Origin: Tuctoria greenei
Lineage: Eukaryota > Streptophyta > Magnoliopsida > Poales > Poaceae
NCBI GenBank assembly: GCA_036927565.1
Contig: JAYESD010000008.1
Coordinates: 117,145,498-117,209,497 of the forward strand
DNA: 64,000 nt
Direction: 5' to 3'
Under the pieces are notes generated by a model. That model had not been told where the DNA came from and did no database searches. It worked only from the letters and a program-made list of their open reading frames with translations. Positions 54,696 to 64,000 of the stretch are shown piece after piece (within the stretch, counting starts at the first letter, position 1; the number at the start of each line of letters is the position of its first letter). A program made the position numbers and the translations under genes.

Positions 54696-55920
54696 CCTCG
54701 GACCTAGATCCCTTAGCTGGCCCCAGCGCCGGAGTCACCTGGGTGGAGCTGACATTCCGGGGAGACGCCTATGCTGGAGTTGTCGTCGCTGTCGAAGACC
54801 ACCCCCGTCGGGGAGAAGGAGCTGTTGTGGAAGGAGCAGGTCTGATGGGCCTCCCGTCAGAGTGCTTCAACTTCCTCTTTCGGCTGGAGGGATTCGCTAA
54901 CTCTTTGCCCTTGCCTATGACCTCAGCTCTTGGTCTCGGGGTGGAAGCAGGGCCACCCTCGGAAGCTCCGCGAATCAACAATCTGGTGGTTGAATGCCTC
55001 TCAACTTCACCAAGGTCGTCAACCACCGGCATCCTCCTCCGGAGCTCCCCGCTGAACTCCGCCTCCATGTTCAGAGGGAGGAAAGCCGTCGGTGGGGTTA
55101 AGTCATCGCCCTCGACGTCGATGCCATGCTGGAACTTCTTGAGGTGAAGCTCCAAAGCAGAGCCTTCCAAATTGGACTTCAAACCGGTTTCAATCCGGTC
55201 ATCGTCCATCACGCTGTTGAGGGCCTAGGCGAGCTTCCCCCTCTTCTTCAGCGGAGCCCACCTGTTGACCAGAAAGTTGCAGAAGACAACCTGGGGGGTC
55301 ACCCCTCCTTCCACGCATTAGCAGATCCTGGTCAAGACAGGGTTGAAGGCCTCTGACAGCACCGGAACTTCACTCCATGCATCAGTGTCAACATTGGGAA
55401 GACCTTCACGCAGCTCCAGCTTCTCGTGCTCCTCTACCGTGATGACAATCCAATCCTTCTTCCAGTCGTCCCACTTGCCGGAAGGGAATGACCTTAAGTA
55501 CTTGTAGGGGAATTTCTTGCGCTTCACAAAATAGTAGAAGCCAAGATATTCGTTACTCTTGCCGGTGGTGTGGATGGTGAGGAAGGTGCGGAAAAGCTCG
55601 ACGCAGGGCGGAATACCCACCCACATCTCGCAGAAGTGGACGAATGTTGACACATGAAGAATGGAGTGGGGGCCAAGGTGGTACAACTGCAGACCATAGA
55701 AGTCTAACTGCATCAATAGGAAGGTTGAGAAAGGCGGGATTAGTGCCACCATGGCGTACGCAGAGAAGTACACCTTATCACTGTCGCGCTTCTTCTTGAA
55801 CGGGAGCTCGCTGGCGCGGACCAGGTGGTTGAAGGAGTCGCTGGACGACCCTATGTAGGTTCAGAACTTCTTCAAATCGTCGCCAGTCGTGAGACGGCTC
55901 TTGCGGAGACCCAACTCCAT
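54691..55920 (-). pseudogene. Gypsy B antisense ORF, N-terminal part (Transposase_28-like, PF04195)
   Basis: The start at 55920 reads MELGLRKSRLTTGDD. After a TGA it continues FNHLVRASELPFKKK, then YAMVALIPPFSTF, DFYGLQLYHLGPHSILHVST and FVHFCEMWVGIPPCVELF, the signature of the putative gypsy-type transposon family. WVIVT-like text and an acidic end at 55318 follow. A further frame (55212-54769) is Arg/Ser/Pro-rich with KRKLKHSDGR. The gene continues past copia D at 44180. Antisense to gag-pol; its promoter would lie near the 3' LTR. Confidence 0.7.
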
Positions 55921-56436
55921 CGCAGCACGGCGGGGCGAGAGAGAAAAAGCAAGCGAAAGTTTGGAGGATTTGAGCGCATGAAGGCGTAAGGAATCCCCAA
56001 ACGGTGCACACTTTCCTTCTTAAGTAATCCCCCATAACGCTTGGATGGAAACCGCAGAAGTGCCAAGGATACAGTTCAAAAATTTCACCCTGCCAATGAT
56101 AATGGGGCCAGGGCCACCCAAACGATCAAGTCGAGGTCCTTACCCCAGGCGAATAGTTGTCACGATGAGAGGCGGTAAACCCGAGGGTGGCGGCCTGATA
56201 GGGCGCGCGGAACCGATACAGTTTTCGTATTGGGAACCGACGACCTTCAATTGCATGAGATCCGCACGCGCAGATCTCAACTGCCGTCTCTTGAAGATGA
56301 CACGCGGTGATTGTTTAACTGCGAACCACCACCTCAATGGCACATCCAAAAACCCTTGAAGACACGGTGCAGAAATCAGAAGATGGACCCACCTCCGGCA
56401 GAATGACTTAATCCGAAAGGTCTTTCCCAGAGGTGG
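55921..56436. other. Gypsy B 3' region, upstream of the antisense ORF
   Basis: No sense gene. Contains catgagatccgcacgcgcag and similar phrases; likely the promoter and leader of the antisense gene and the 3' untranslated part of the sense transcript. Confidence 0.5.
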
Positions 56437-56450
56437 GCCTAGGGGGCCAT
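56437..56450 (+). other. Gypsy B polypurine tract region
   Basis: gggcctagggggccat immediately before the 3' LTR; purine-rich, interrupted by pyrimidines. Confidence 0.5.
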
Positions 56451-57079
56451 TGTCGGTACCCTATGTACCGGATACCCCTTGGAACTGGAAAGAGTGCAAA
56501 GGAACTCCACCTATCTGAGTTGAAGACCTCCGAAGGCCCCACGTGTCACACGGAACTGTACCTGCCTCCCTTCTATGGTTAGTCCCAGCGCCGCCACGTG
56601 TATCATAAAACCGGAGCTACATTCCATACATGGGAAAGCTCCAGACTAGATACCTGTGTAGCACCCCCGGACCTAACCCCCGACAGAAGGAAGCTCCGAT
56701 ACCGACACGTGTACAACAGCATTGGACCTACTCGTCCAAGACGGTAAGCTCCAGAGCTACCACGCGTCCAACCGCCGGACCTTCAACCTCAACAGGCAGA
56801 TTGGTGGACCTCCAACGGCTCGGACCTTCAAGGAACATTAAAGACTTCAAGATCTGATTATGTGTCATTAATGCTATCTTAATGACACACGATCAGAGAA
56901 CCCTTAATACTAGTAACGCCACTATCAAGGCGCATTACCACGCTGTTAAGGGGAATTAAACACATTTAACTATGTATTAGGCATCAGTAAATGCCAGGGC
57001 CACATGTTGGGTCAGGCTAATGATGTAACAGCCAGCCCTTCTACTATAAAAGGACTGGCCGAGCGATACACAGGGGACT
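56451..57079 (+). repeat. Gypsy B 3' LTR, truncated
   Basis: Begins tgtcggtaccctatgtaccg. Co-linear with 33843-34471 and stops after acacaggggactc, missing the last ~260 bases. Directly followed by coding text of element A, so a deletion removed the LTR end and part of A. Confidence 0.85.
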
Positions 57080-58606
57080 CATTTGAGTATAAAGCCGAGG
57101 GTGACCGAGAAAGGGTACAAAGAGCCAAAGAGAGAGTCATGAAGAAGAGGCATGACTACAATGTTGACTCCTCTCCTCCTGACGATGCTCTTCGTAAGAA
57201 GAGGAGAGTGGTAGTGAAGAAAGCTATAAGCAAGGATGATGCAGGTGCCAGCTCAACGGTACCCAGAAGGAGTGTCATCAAAGGGAAAGGACTTGCAAGT
57301 ATTCCTATTGGTCCGTTGAAGATGAAGGCCCCTATTCACCACAACAGGCAGCCTTCACATAATGATTTTACTGGAAAGGGAAGTGAACTGGCTGATAAAT
57401 ACATAAAGATTAAAGCCTATGTGCAACCTAAGTAGTCGGCTGATCCAAGGTTTTGGAGCAACTTTCATGCTAACTATTATGAGCATGTTTACATGAAGAT
57501 GAGGAAACCTATGATTGAAAGTCAGTGGGTCAATGTCACCTACCTCCAATCCAAGAAGTTTCAAGCTTATCAAGAGGTCGTAGAGGCATTGGAGAGGCAT
57601 GGTTTGAAGGATCTCCTATCCTTCCAATGTAATTGGAACAATGAAATCATCACCCAATTTTACTCTACTCTCTACTTTGCCCGTGATGATGGGGATAAGA
57701 TGATTTGGATGACACATGGATCCATGTATAATGTCACCTATGAAGAGTTTGCAGGGATACTTCATCTTGAGAATTCCTTAGACAATGATCTTATAATTCA
57801 TAATCTAAATCCTTTGGAGAAGGAAGAGCTAATTTTCCTCTATGACACAAGAATGCCTTACAAGCCTCTAACTATCAAGTATTTGAAGCCATTCTTTGCA
57901 GTCCTGAATAGAACTCTGAGGAAGACCATAGCTCCCAAGGAAGAAGAAGCTGGAACATCCATGGGACTCTAAGGACCTTGATGAAAGTGATCATATAGAG
58001 AAGAACATTCATGTCTTTAAGTACATTTATAATGACACTGTGAACATCTCCATTACTCCAAACTGGTCTTGTGGCTATGCACCTTACATTGTGTACATGA
58101 TTGAGAAGGTGACAGGTCTTGAGTTTGTTAAGGATGTTGAGCACATAGGCCTCAAGCCCCAGAAGCCAACAGTCTACACTATTCCTTCTATTCCTTCCTC
58201 ACCTGTAGTGGAGCAGAGATCCAAGCAAGCTAATGAAGGCCCGAGGACTCGAACTGCTACTTCTGCTCCTCCACCCTCCAGAGAGTCCTCAAGTGGTGTA
58301 CTAAAAATGCTTTCTTCCATCTTTGCATCCTGCCGCAAAGTGGAAATTATGCAGCACAAGGAGAGTTTGGCCAAGAAGAGACATCAAAGATACATGAAGG
58401 CCAACATCAAAGCTATTTGTGAGAAGCTAGAAATTGAACCAGTGGGATCACCTCAGATTTCAGAGGATTTACAAGAAGATATCACTAAGATGGCTCCCCT
58501 CACTGGGCAAGAGTTGAGCTCATTTGGACTAGCAGGTGTCTCCGCTCCTCCTCCTAAGCATGGACTTGAAGAGGAAGATGAAGAGAGGACTGAGAGTGAG
58601 AAATGA
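57080..58606 (+). pseudogene. Element A second ORF: putative plant transposon protein (Transposase_32-like, PF20167)
   Basis: Function unknown; the family occurs in many grass retroelements. From 57080 a basic N-terminal region (KKRRVVVKKAISKDD) leads to TAG at 57433-57435, then RFWSNFHANYYEHVYMKMRK, CNWNNEIITQFYSTLYF and MYNVTYEEFAGILHL. A frame change near 57930 connects to NISITPNWSCGYAPYIVYMI and MIEKVTGLEF. The end is Pro/Ser-rich then acidic, with a stop at 58604-58606. The 5' end was removed at the junction with gypsy B. One stop and one frameshift make it non-functional as it stands. Confidence 0.65.
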
Positions 58607-59012
58607 AGTGGCAAAGAGTGAATCCACTCAATTTTTCCCTTTTTGGTGCCATGATGCCAAAGGGGGAGAGATTGAGACTAGTAGCTTATTTTGTACCCTT
58701 AAGGACTAGTGATCGAGGACATGTATCTTAATTTGAAATTATTGTAATCTGTTGTGGATGTTCCTATGTTATTTAATCTGAATGTGTGATGTTTATTCAA
58801 TATTGTTGTGATAGCTGCTTTTCTCATTGCTATGTTCTTATTTTTGCACTTCACATTATTTGATCACACACACTCTATAGGCACCCCACCATAAAGAGTG
58901 CATATATGTGAGAAGTTTTTATTGATCATTGGTCATTCTCATATATGCACACTTTATGAAAATCAATTTTTACTCTTCATTGTGAAATCTCAATTGGTTG
59001 TCATCAATCACC
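58607..59012 (+). other. Element A 3' untranslated region
   Basis: AT-rich with aaagggggagagattg (58659-58674), an internal purine-tract-like motif; no gene. Confidence 0.6.
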
Positions 59013-59026
59013 AAAAAGGGGGAGAT
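59013..59026 (+). other. Element A polypurine tract
   Basis: aaaaagggggagat directly before tgaaag of the 3' LTR. Confidence 0.85.
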
Positions 59027-60071
59027 TGAAAGTGCATCTAGGCATTCCCTTGTGGGTTTCGGATGATGACAAACAAATGATATCCTAATGGATTCCTTGA
59101 GATGAATGCAGGTTAACTAAGATTAGATAGTTGGTGCACTCAAAAAAGTGAAAAATGAAGCGATGAAGAAAAAGAAAAAGGCCCAATTGATGGACAAAGT
59201 GCAAAGTAGACTTAATTATATAGGATGTGTGTGAGAGACACATCCCAAGAGCTCAAGTCTTTGCGTAGAGGTAAGGGCTTAAAATCAACCTTAATAATTC
59301 ACTGAGTCCCAAACTAGTCTGTTCACATCCAGACTAGTCTGTTCAACTTTCTGGAGCCTCACTTCACAGTGCACCGGACTAGTCCGTTAAACTTTCTGAT
59401 GCTCCACAACACTACACACCGGACAAGTCAGTTCATTGATCAGACTTGTCCGAAAAACTCTCTAATGTTTCATAACACTATGCACCAGACAAGTCCGTTC
59501 ATGGACCGGACTAGTCCGTAAAACTTTCTGATGTTCCAATACACAAGGCACCAGACATGTCCGGACACCCGCCAGACTAGTCCGGTATACCTCACACAAA
59601 ATAGGATTTTTAGTGTGCTGCACATTCCACGCGAATTTTATACAGCACACCGGACAAGTCCGGTCCCCAGAGCAGACTAGTCCCGCTATCGAGATCCCTA
59701 ACGGTAATAATTTTTGGAACACTATAAATAGGAGATCCACGATCCCACAAACACAACTCTCACATTCTACTGTCAAGAATTGAAACCCTAGCGCTGCCAC
59801 TTGTCCCAAGAGCACAAAAACACATCTCCCCACACATCTAAGGTCTTCAAAACTGAAAATATTTGAGTATTCAGATTTGGGATTTGGATATCATTGTCTA
59901 TGCATCTTTGAGCTATTGGGGTTTGATCTCTTTACACTCTTGCATTACTTGTAATCTTTTCGAGTGTATTAGATCATCATGTTCTGCTGTAAGCTTTTTT
60001 GGAGCCCTCAACGTGTGAGGTTGCCCCACCAACTCGGTGATTACCCGTGATAGTGGAATCAAATCAGCCTT
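59027..60071 (+). repeat. Element A 3' LTR, interrupted by element C
   Basis: Co-linear with 28878 to about 29941. The last shared phrase is gtgatagtggaatcaa, then element C begins at 60072. Carries the same cggactagtccg-type palindromes and a TATA (ctataaatagg near 59722). Clearly diverged from the 5' LTR by many substitutions. Confidence 0.85.
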
Positions 60072-61900
60072 TGTAGGATCAAAGAGCATGTGAAAAGCTA
60101 CCAGAGGGGGATGAATGGTAGATTTAAAAATCTTACGCAACAGAAACAATTAAATCCCAACCCCTTCGGCAGAAAAACGATATGTTCAAGAAATCGTTTG
60201 TGAGACTAATCTAAATGTGTTTCACCATGACAAAAGTGATAGATATCAGAGAGAATAAAGTCACATAGAAAACACAAGAAGAATCACTCAAATCCGTCGA
60301 GAGAAACTCAAGTTATGATCGAAAGATCGAACAAAAGTCAATCTGTCCTACTCGAGAAAAACAGTTCTGGAACACTGCATAGAAACTCGTGTAGATCAGA
60401 AACAACAAATCCAATGACCGTGAAATTTTGACAGATGATAGATAATCAAGTTGTGAAGACAACCCAAAAAGAATCACGTCAATTGGATCTGTAAAACTCG
60501 ATTTATGATAAAACCACCAACAAAAGGTAGTGCTGTCCAGAAACTCGACGAGTAAAACTTGTCTGGAACAAGTCGGATGAACAAGGAACAAAGTTCCTTC
60601 ACATGAACTTTATTCAATAGAACACAAGAGGAACAGCCCAAGAGTCGTGCACCACGAGCTCTGGCCTTCCCTTGCTTATATAACCAGCCCTTAGGACAAC
60701 CCAATCTTAACTAGGGCTCCAATCCTACTCCGATCACGAATCAGAACTTTCCAAAACTGCTTATGACTCTTCTATACGCAGATAGAAGCAATCTTAAGAC
60801 TTCGAAACACCGTAGCAACATATCCCATATTCCTAAAACAACTCAAATTTGTGACCCACACGAAATCCTATCATAACCATCTCGATACTTTCCATACCGA
60901 GCCATAACCGACTCCGCCGCAGCCAAAGTCATCAACCGATACGATCCAGTCCTTCCAACCAGATCTTCCCATCCATAAACCATCATCGGAACCATGTTTC
61001 CACATCATGCATCACATGCATACGTGCAAACACCTTCCTTCGATATTCAGTAACCTTCATATGCACTGCCCTTGATTCAATCATCCTGCACAACCTCCTG
61101 ACCCACTCAACCACAATTCCTCCTGAATTTGGTTGTTGGAACCTCATCTCCTCCCTGAGACTAGTACAATGGATCGTGTCACCAGCCATGACTTGAACTC
61201 AAGCAACACCTGCACATGAACAAACAACCAATCCGTATGAGCCCAAGTCCACGACTTGACTCAAGTTAGTTCCGAACACAACACCTTACATGAGCACCTC
61301 ACATAAGCATGTTGCAAAAACACAGTAAAACTATATCAGCCATATCAACCAAAATGCACCAAACACTTACTAAAAGAATACTAAGCAAACTTTCCAACAA
61401 TGTAAAGCAAGTTTGAAAAATTTCACATTAAAAGTCGGAAAATTGCGATCAAGCACCGGACCTTGCCAAAGCTAACCGGAGCTTGAGCCAGAGCTTACCA
61501 AAGCTAGTACAACCTAGCGCCAGAGCTTACCAAAGCTAGTTGGACCTAGCGCCGGAGCTCACCAAAACTAGTCGGAACAAGTCAACCAAAAAGCCGGAGC
61601 TAGAAAAACATGTCGGAGCTAACCAACATAAGTCGGACCTAGCAAAACATATTGTAGCTTAACAAAGATATGCCAGAGCTATCAAAGACATGCCGGAGCT
61701 ATCAAAGACATGCCGGAGCTAAAGACAAAGATCACTAGAGCTACCCAAAAACATGTCGAACCTAGACAACGAAAGTCGGTCCTATTGTCGAACCTTGCAG
61801 AAGCTCGGAGCTAGAGTCGGACCTTGCTAAAAAGATGTTATGGCAGCATCCAAAACTTTTATTGTCAAAGCCAATGTATTCAGCGCAAATAGGTCTCACA
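60072..61900 (-). repeat. Copia C 3' LTR
   Basis: tgtaggatca to ggtctcaca, homologous to the D LTRs. It lacks the 34-bp triplicated unit found in D and has its own run of catgccggagctatcaaaga repeats near 61670-61730. Confidence 0.88.
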
Positions 61901-62924
61901 ATCTCCCCCTTGATGAATGCATTGGCAACAAAAGTTAAGATCCAAAAAACATTGGCTTATTCACATTAAACGTTTTGAAAACAATTTCTTCCCCTTTGTA
62001 AAACAGAAATAAAATGAGAAAAAGAAATTCTCCCCCTGGGAAGAATCGTGCCAAAAACAATTGTGAATATGTGCAATGTGTAATCGATGTCTCACCCTTG
62101 CATATTGTTTTAAAAAAATCACATATTATCTCTCCCCCTTTGACAATGTATTCAGCAAGGTTCAAAAGAGAAATTTTAATTGTTATGAGCATATTATAAC
62201 ATATACATATAAAATCAAGCTCATCCAAGTCATACTATCAAGTAACTTACACTATCACAACAATGAGATACATATAGTGTAAGCCATGCTAGAGATCAAA
62301 TGTAATTTTCAATTTAAGCAAGTCATGATCTCACAAACTTAACTATTTCAATACATGAAAGCATGACACTTGTTGCTACATTTTATTATTTTTCAAAGCA
62401 CAAATTTAGATCATATGATATTTGCAAGAGATTATATGTGCATCTGCCTTATTCTAACCAACCAAGCCAAGCCTATGTCATTTGACAATCAGAAGCTTAA
62501 GAACATAGTTTTAGTCATACACAACTTCTTCCAAGTTCATATCCAAGTGCAATGATAAGCCATCTCAAAAGAAGAAGTGCGATGCATGCATATTCTCTTG
62601 ATCGTTTCTCAACTTATATTTGTTCAAAAAAATCAATATGTGAGTTGATTGCTTGATTAACTCTTTATGATTAAAAGCACTTGTGAGCCTGCAACAAGTT
62701 CAAAAGAGCAAGAAAGTTCGACCATGACCAGATTTAGTGTGAGTAATTATTCTAATTACTAGACATGGCAAAAACTACAAAATGTATAACACGAGTAATG
62801 TAGTAAGAACTTTCAGCGTGTAAAAGGAATCACAAAGTCATATATGTATGAAATACTATGCTCATATTATTTTAGTTCGGATTCACACATAGACTTCCCA
62901 AGTTTCAAAAACTCCCCCCTCAAT
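61901..62924 (-). other. Copia C polypurine tract and 3' untranslated region
   Basis: atctcccccttg at 61901 is the purine tract; the remainder parallels 46083-47161 of D with small deletions. The ORFs here are not conserved between copies. Confidence 0.8.
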
Positions 62925-64000
62925 TTAAGCCATGAGGATGCATAACCCCTGTTTCTCTACGAATGTAAAAAAACGAGTGAAATCCAAAGGTTTTTTAAAA
63001 ATGTCAGCCAATTGTTGTTCGTTATCCACATGGTGAAGCACAATGTTTCCTTTTTCAACATTATCATGGAGAAAGTGATACCTAATATCAATGTGCTTAG
63101 TTCTAGAATGTTGCACAGGGTTTTTAGCAATGCCAATGGCACTAGTGTTATCACAAAATAGAGGAACACTATTTAGATCAACCCCATAGTCCTTAAGTGT
63201 TTCAACAATCCAAATAATTTTTGAACAAGCGCTAGCAGAAACTACATATTCAGATTCGGCGGTGCATTGTGCAACTGAACTTTGTTTTCTAGAGGACCAA
63301 GCAACAAGTGAATTACCAAGAAAATGACAAGCACCCGAAGTACTTTTCCTATCAATGCTAAGAATCCTTTTGACGGCTTGACGATGTGAAGCACGTGGGG
63401 AGGCTTGAAACCGTACACAAAGACATACATTGAATTATATGTCCGGCCTTGATGTTGTGAGGTACAAAAGAGATCCGATCATGCTTCTATATTCTTTTTG
63501 ATCCACGGGTTCACCATCTTCATCAAGTTCAAGTGTTGTTATTGTTCCCATTGGTGTCTGAATAGGCTTGCTTTTGTCCATGTTGAAGTGCCTTAGAAGG
63601 TCTTTTGTATACTTCGTTTGATGCACAAAGGTACCCTCCTTGGTTTGCTTGATTTGCAGCCCCAAAAAGTACGTGAGTTATCCGATCATACTCATCTCAA
63701 ATTATGAACTCATCATAGCTGAAAACTTGTACACAAGATCATGAGAAGCACAACCAAAGATAATATCATCCACATACACTTGAACGAATAATGAGTCATT
63801 GCCATGCTTAAGCACAAAAAGAGTTTTATCAACCTTGCTCATGGTAAACCCCTTTTCAAGTAAGAATGTTTTTAACCTATCATACAATGCTCTAGGGGCT
63901 TGTTTGAGACCGTACAAGGCTTTGGGCAGTTTGTAAACATGATTAGGAAAATCTGAATTTTCAAAACCCGGTGGTTGTTTGACATAAACTTCCTCATCTA
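62925..64000 (-). pseudogene. Copia C pol, C-terminal part, broken and window-truncated
   Basis: Reading leftwards from 64000: KQPPGFEN, then YGLKQAPRALYDRL and YVDDIIFG (about 63765), MGLQIKQTKEGTFVHQ, DQKEYRSMIGSLLYL, then RNase H pieces and QHSRTKHIDIRYHFL. Stops or frame changes occur near 63690, 63434 and 63240. Compared with D, about 102 bases (D positions 47595-47698) are missing at 63361, removing the SDADFGG motif with the first RNase H Asp residues. It cannot be functional. Confidence 0.9.

Larger units (their letters stand above)
33843..57079 (+). mobile_element. Gypsy element B (Tat-like), interrupted by copia D, 3' truncated
   Basis: The 5' LTR is 33843-34730, the internal region carries gag, protease, reverse transcriptase, RNase H and integrase in gypsy order, then a long antisense ORF as in the grass Tat group. 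A 3' LTR starts at 56451 and is cut at 57079. The left target duplication would be attac (33838-33842), but the right side is deleted. All sense ORFs are broken. Confidence 0.85.
28878..60071 (+). mobile_element. Copia-type element A, non-autonomous, split by nested elements
   Basis: LTRs start with tgaaagtgcatctaggcatt at 28878 and 59027. Internal parts are 30370-33842 and 57080-59026, separated by gypsy B. The 3' LTR is cut at 60071 by element C. A tRNA-iMet primer site and a purine tract before the 3' LTR are present. Gag and an extra ORF are found but no protease, integrase or reverse transcriptase, so the element either lost pol or belonged to a non-autonomous family mobilised in trans. 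Confidence 0.75.
60072..64000 (-). mobile_element. Copia element C, decayed relative of D, runs off the right edge
   Basis: LTR 60072-61900, purine tract, 3' untranslated region and pol in the same order and orientation as D, with about 10% or more divergence by eye and several indels. It inserted in the 3' LTR of element A. The other LTR and gag lie outside the window. Confidence 0.9.

Overview
This window is plant nuclear DNA, almost certainly from a grass (Poaceae). The signs are large nested Ty1-copia and Ty3-gypsy LTR retrotransposons, CACTA (En/Spm) transposons with tandem subterminal repeats, Stowaway-type MITE ends, and fragments of grass F-box and MEI2-like genes. No tRNA, rRNA, CRISPR array or bacterial-style operon is visible. 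Species cannot be named from the sequence alone.

Layout. (1) About 1-4.7 kb: minus-strand coding part of a CACTA-type transposon (Transposase_24-like segment, DUF8039, C48/Ulp1 peptidase) running off the left edge. (2) 4.7-12.3 kb: three related copies of a small gene family I do not recognise (about 4.87-5.49, 9.36-9.91 and 11.75-12.27 kb). The first sits inside an array of ~795-bp tandem repeats carrying CACTA-like subterminal motifs. A broken F-box-type gene (10.54-11.33 kb, minus) lies between the second and third. (3) 12.9-13.75 kb: broken DUF4283-like gene. (4) 14.2-18.3 kb: a 28-bp minisatellite, then a decayed plus-strand CACTA transposase (TNP2, DUF4218, DUF4216). (5) 19-22.7 kb: two hairpins, a MEI2-like RRM gene fragment with an internal 225-bp duplication, and a palindromic ~72-bp repeat array ending in a CACTA terminus. 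(6) 22.7-28.9 kb: pieces of gypsy elements in both orientations, with an A/T-rich then G-rich stretch ending in another CACTA terminus.

(7) 28.9-64 kb is a nest of LTR retrotransposons. Gypsy element E (plus) is cut in its reverse-transcriptase region by copia-type element A (LTR 28878-30369; 3' LTR from 59027). A has gag and an extra plant-transposon-like ORF but no visible pol. A is interrupted by gypsy element B (Tat-like, 33843-57079). B is interrupted by copia element D (44181-54690, minus), which is complete: 1.9-kb LTRs about 1% different, a perfect 5-bp target duplication, a tRNA-iMet primer site, a polypurine tract, and intact gag and pol ORFs separated by one in-frame TAG. A's 3' LTR is interrupted by C, a decayed relative of D, which runs off the right edge. 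The implied order is E, then A, then B, then D; C entered A independently.

The only clearly intact long coding regions are gag and pol of D and the middle member of the unrecognised small-gene family. Nearly everything else carries stops, frameshifts or truncations. The two points most worth following up are the small-gene family tied to the CACTA-like repeats and the gag-TAG-pol arrangement of the young copia element.
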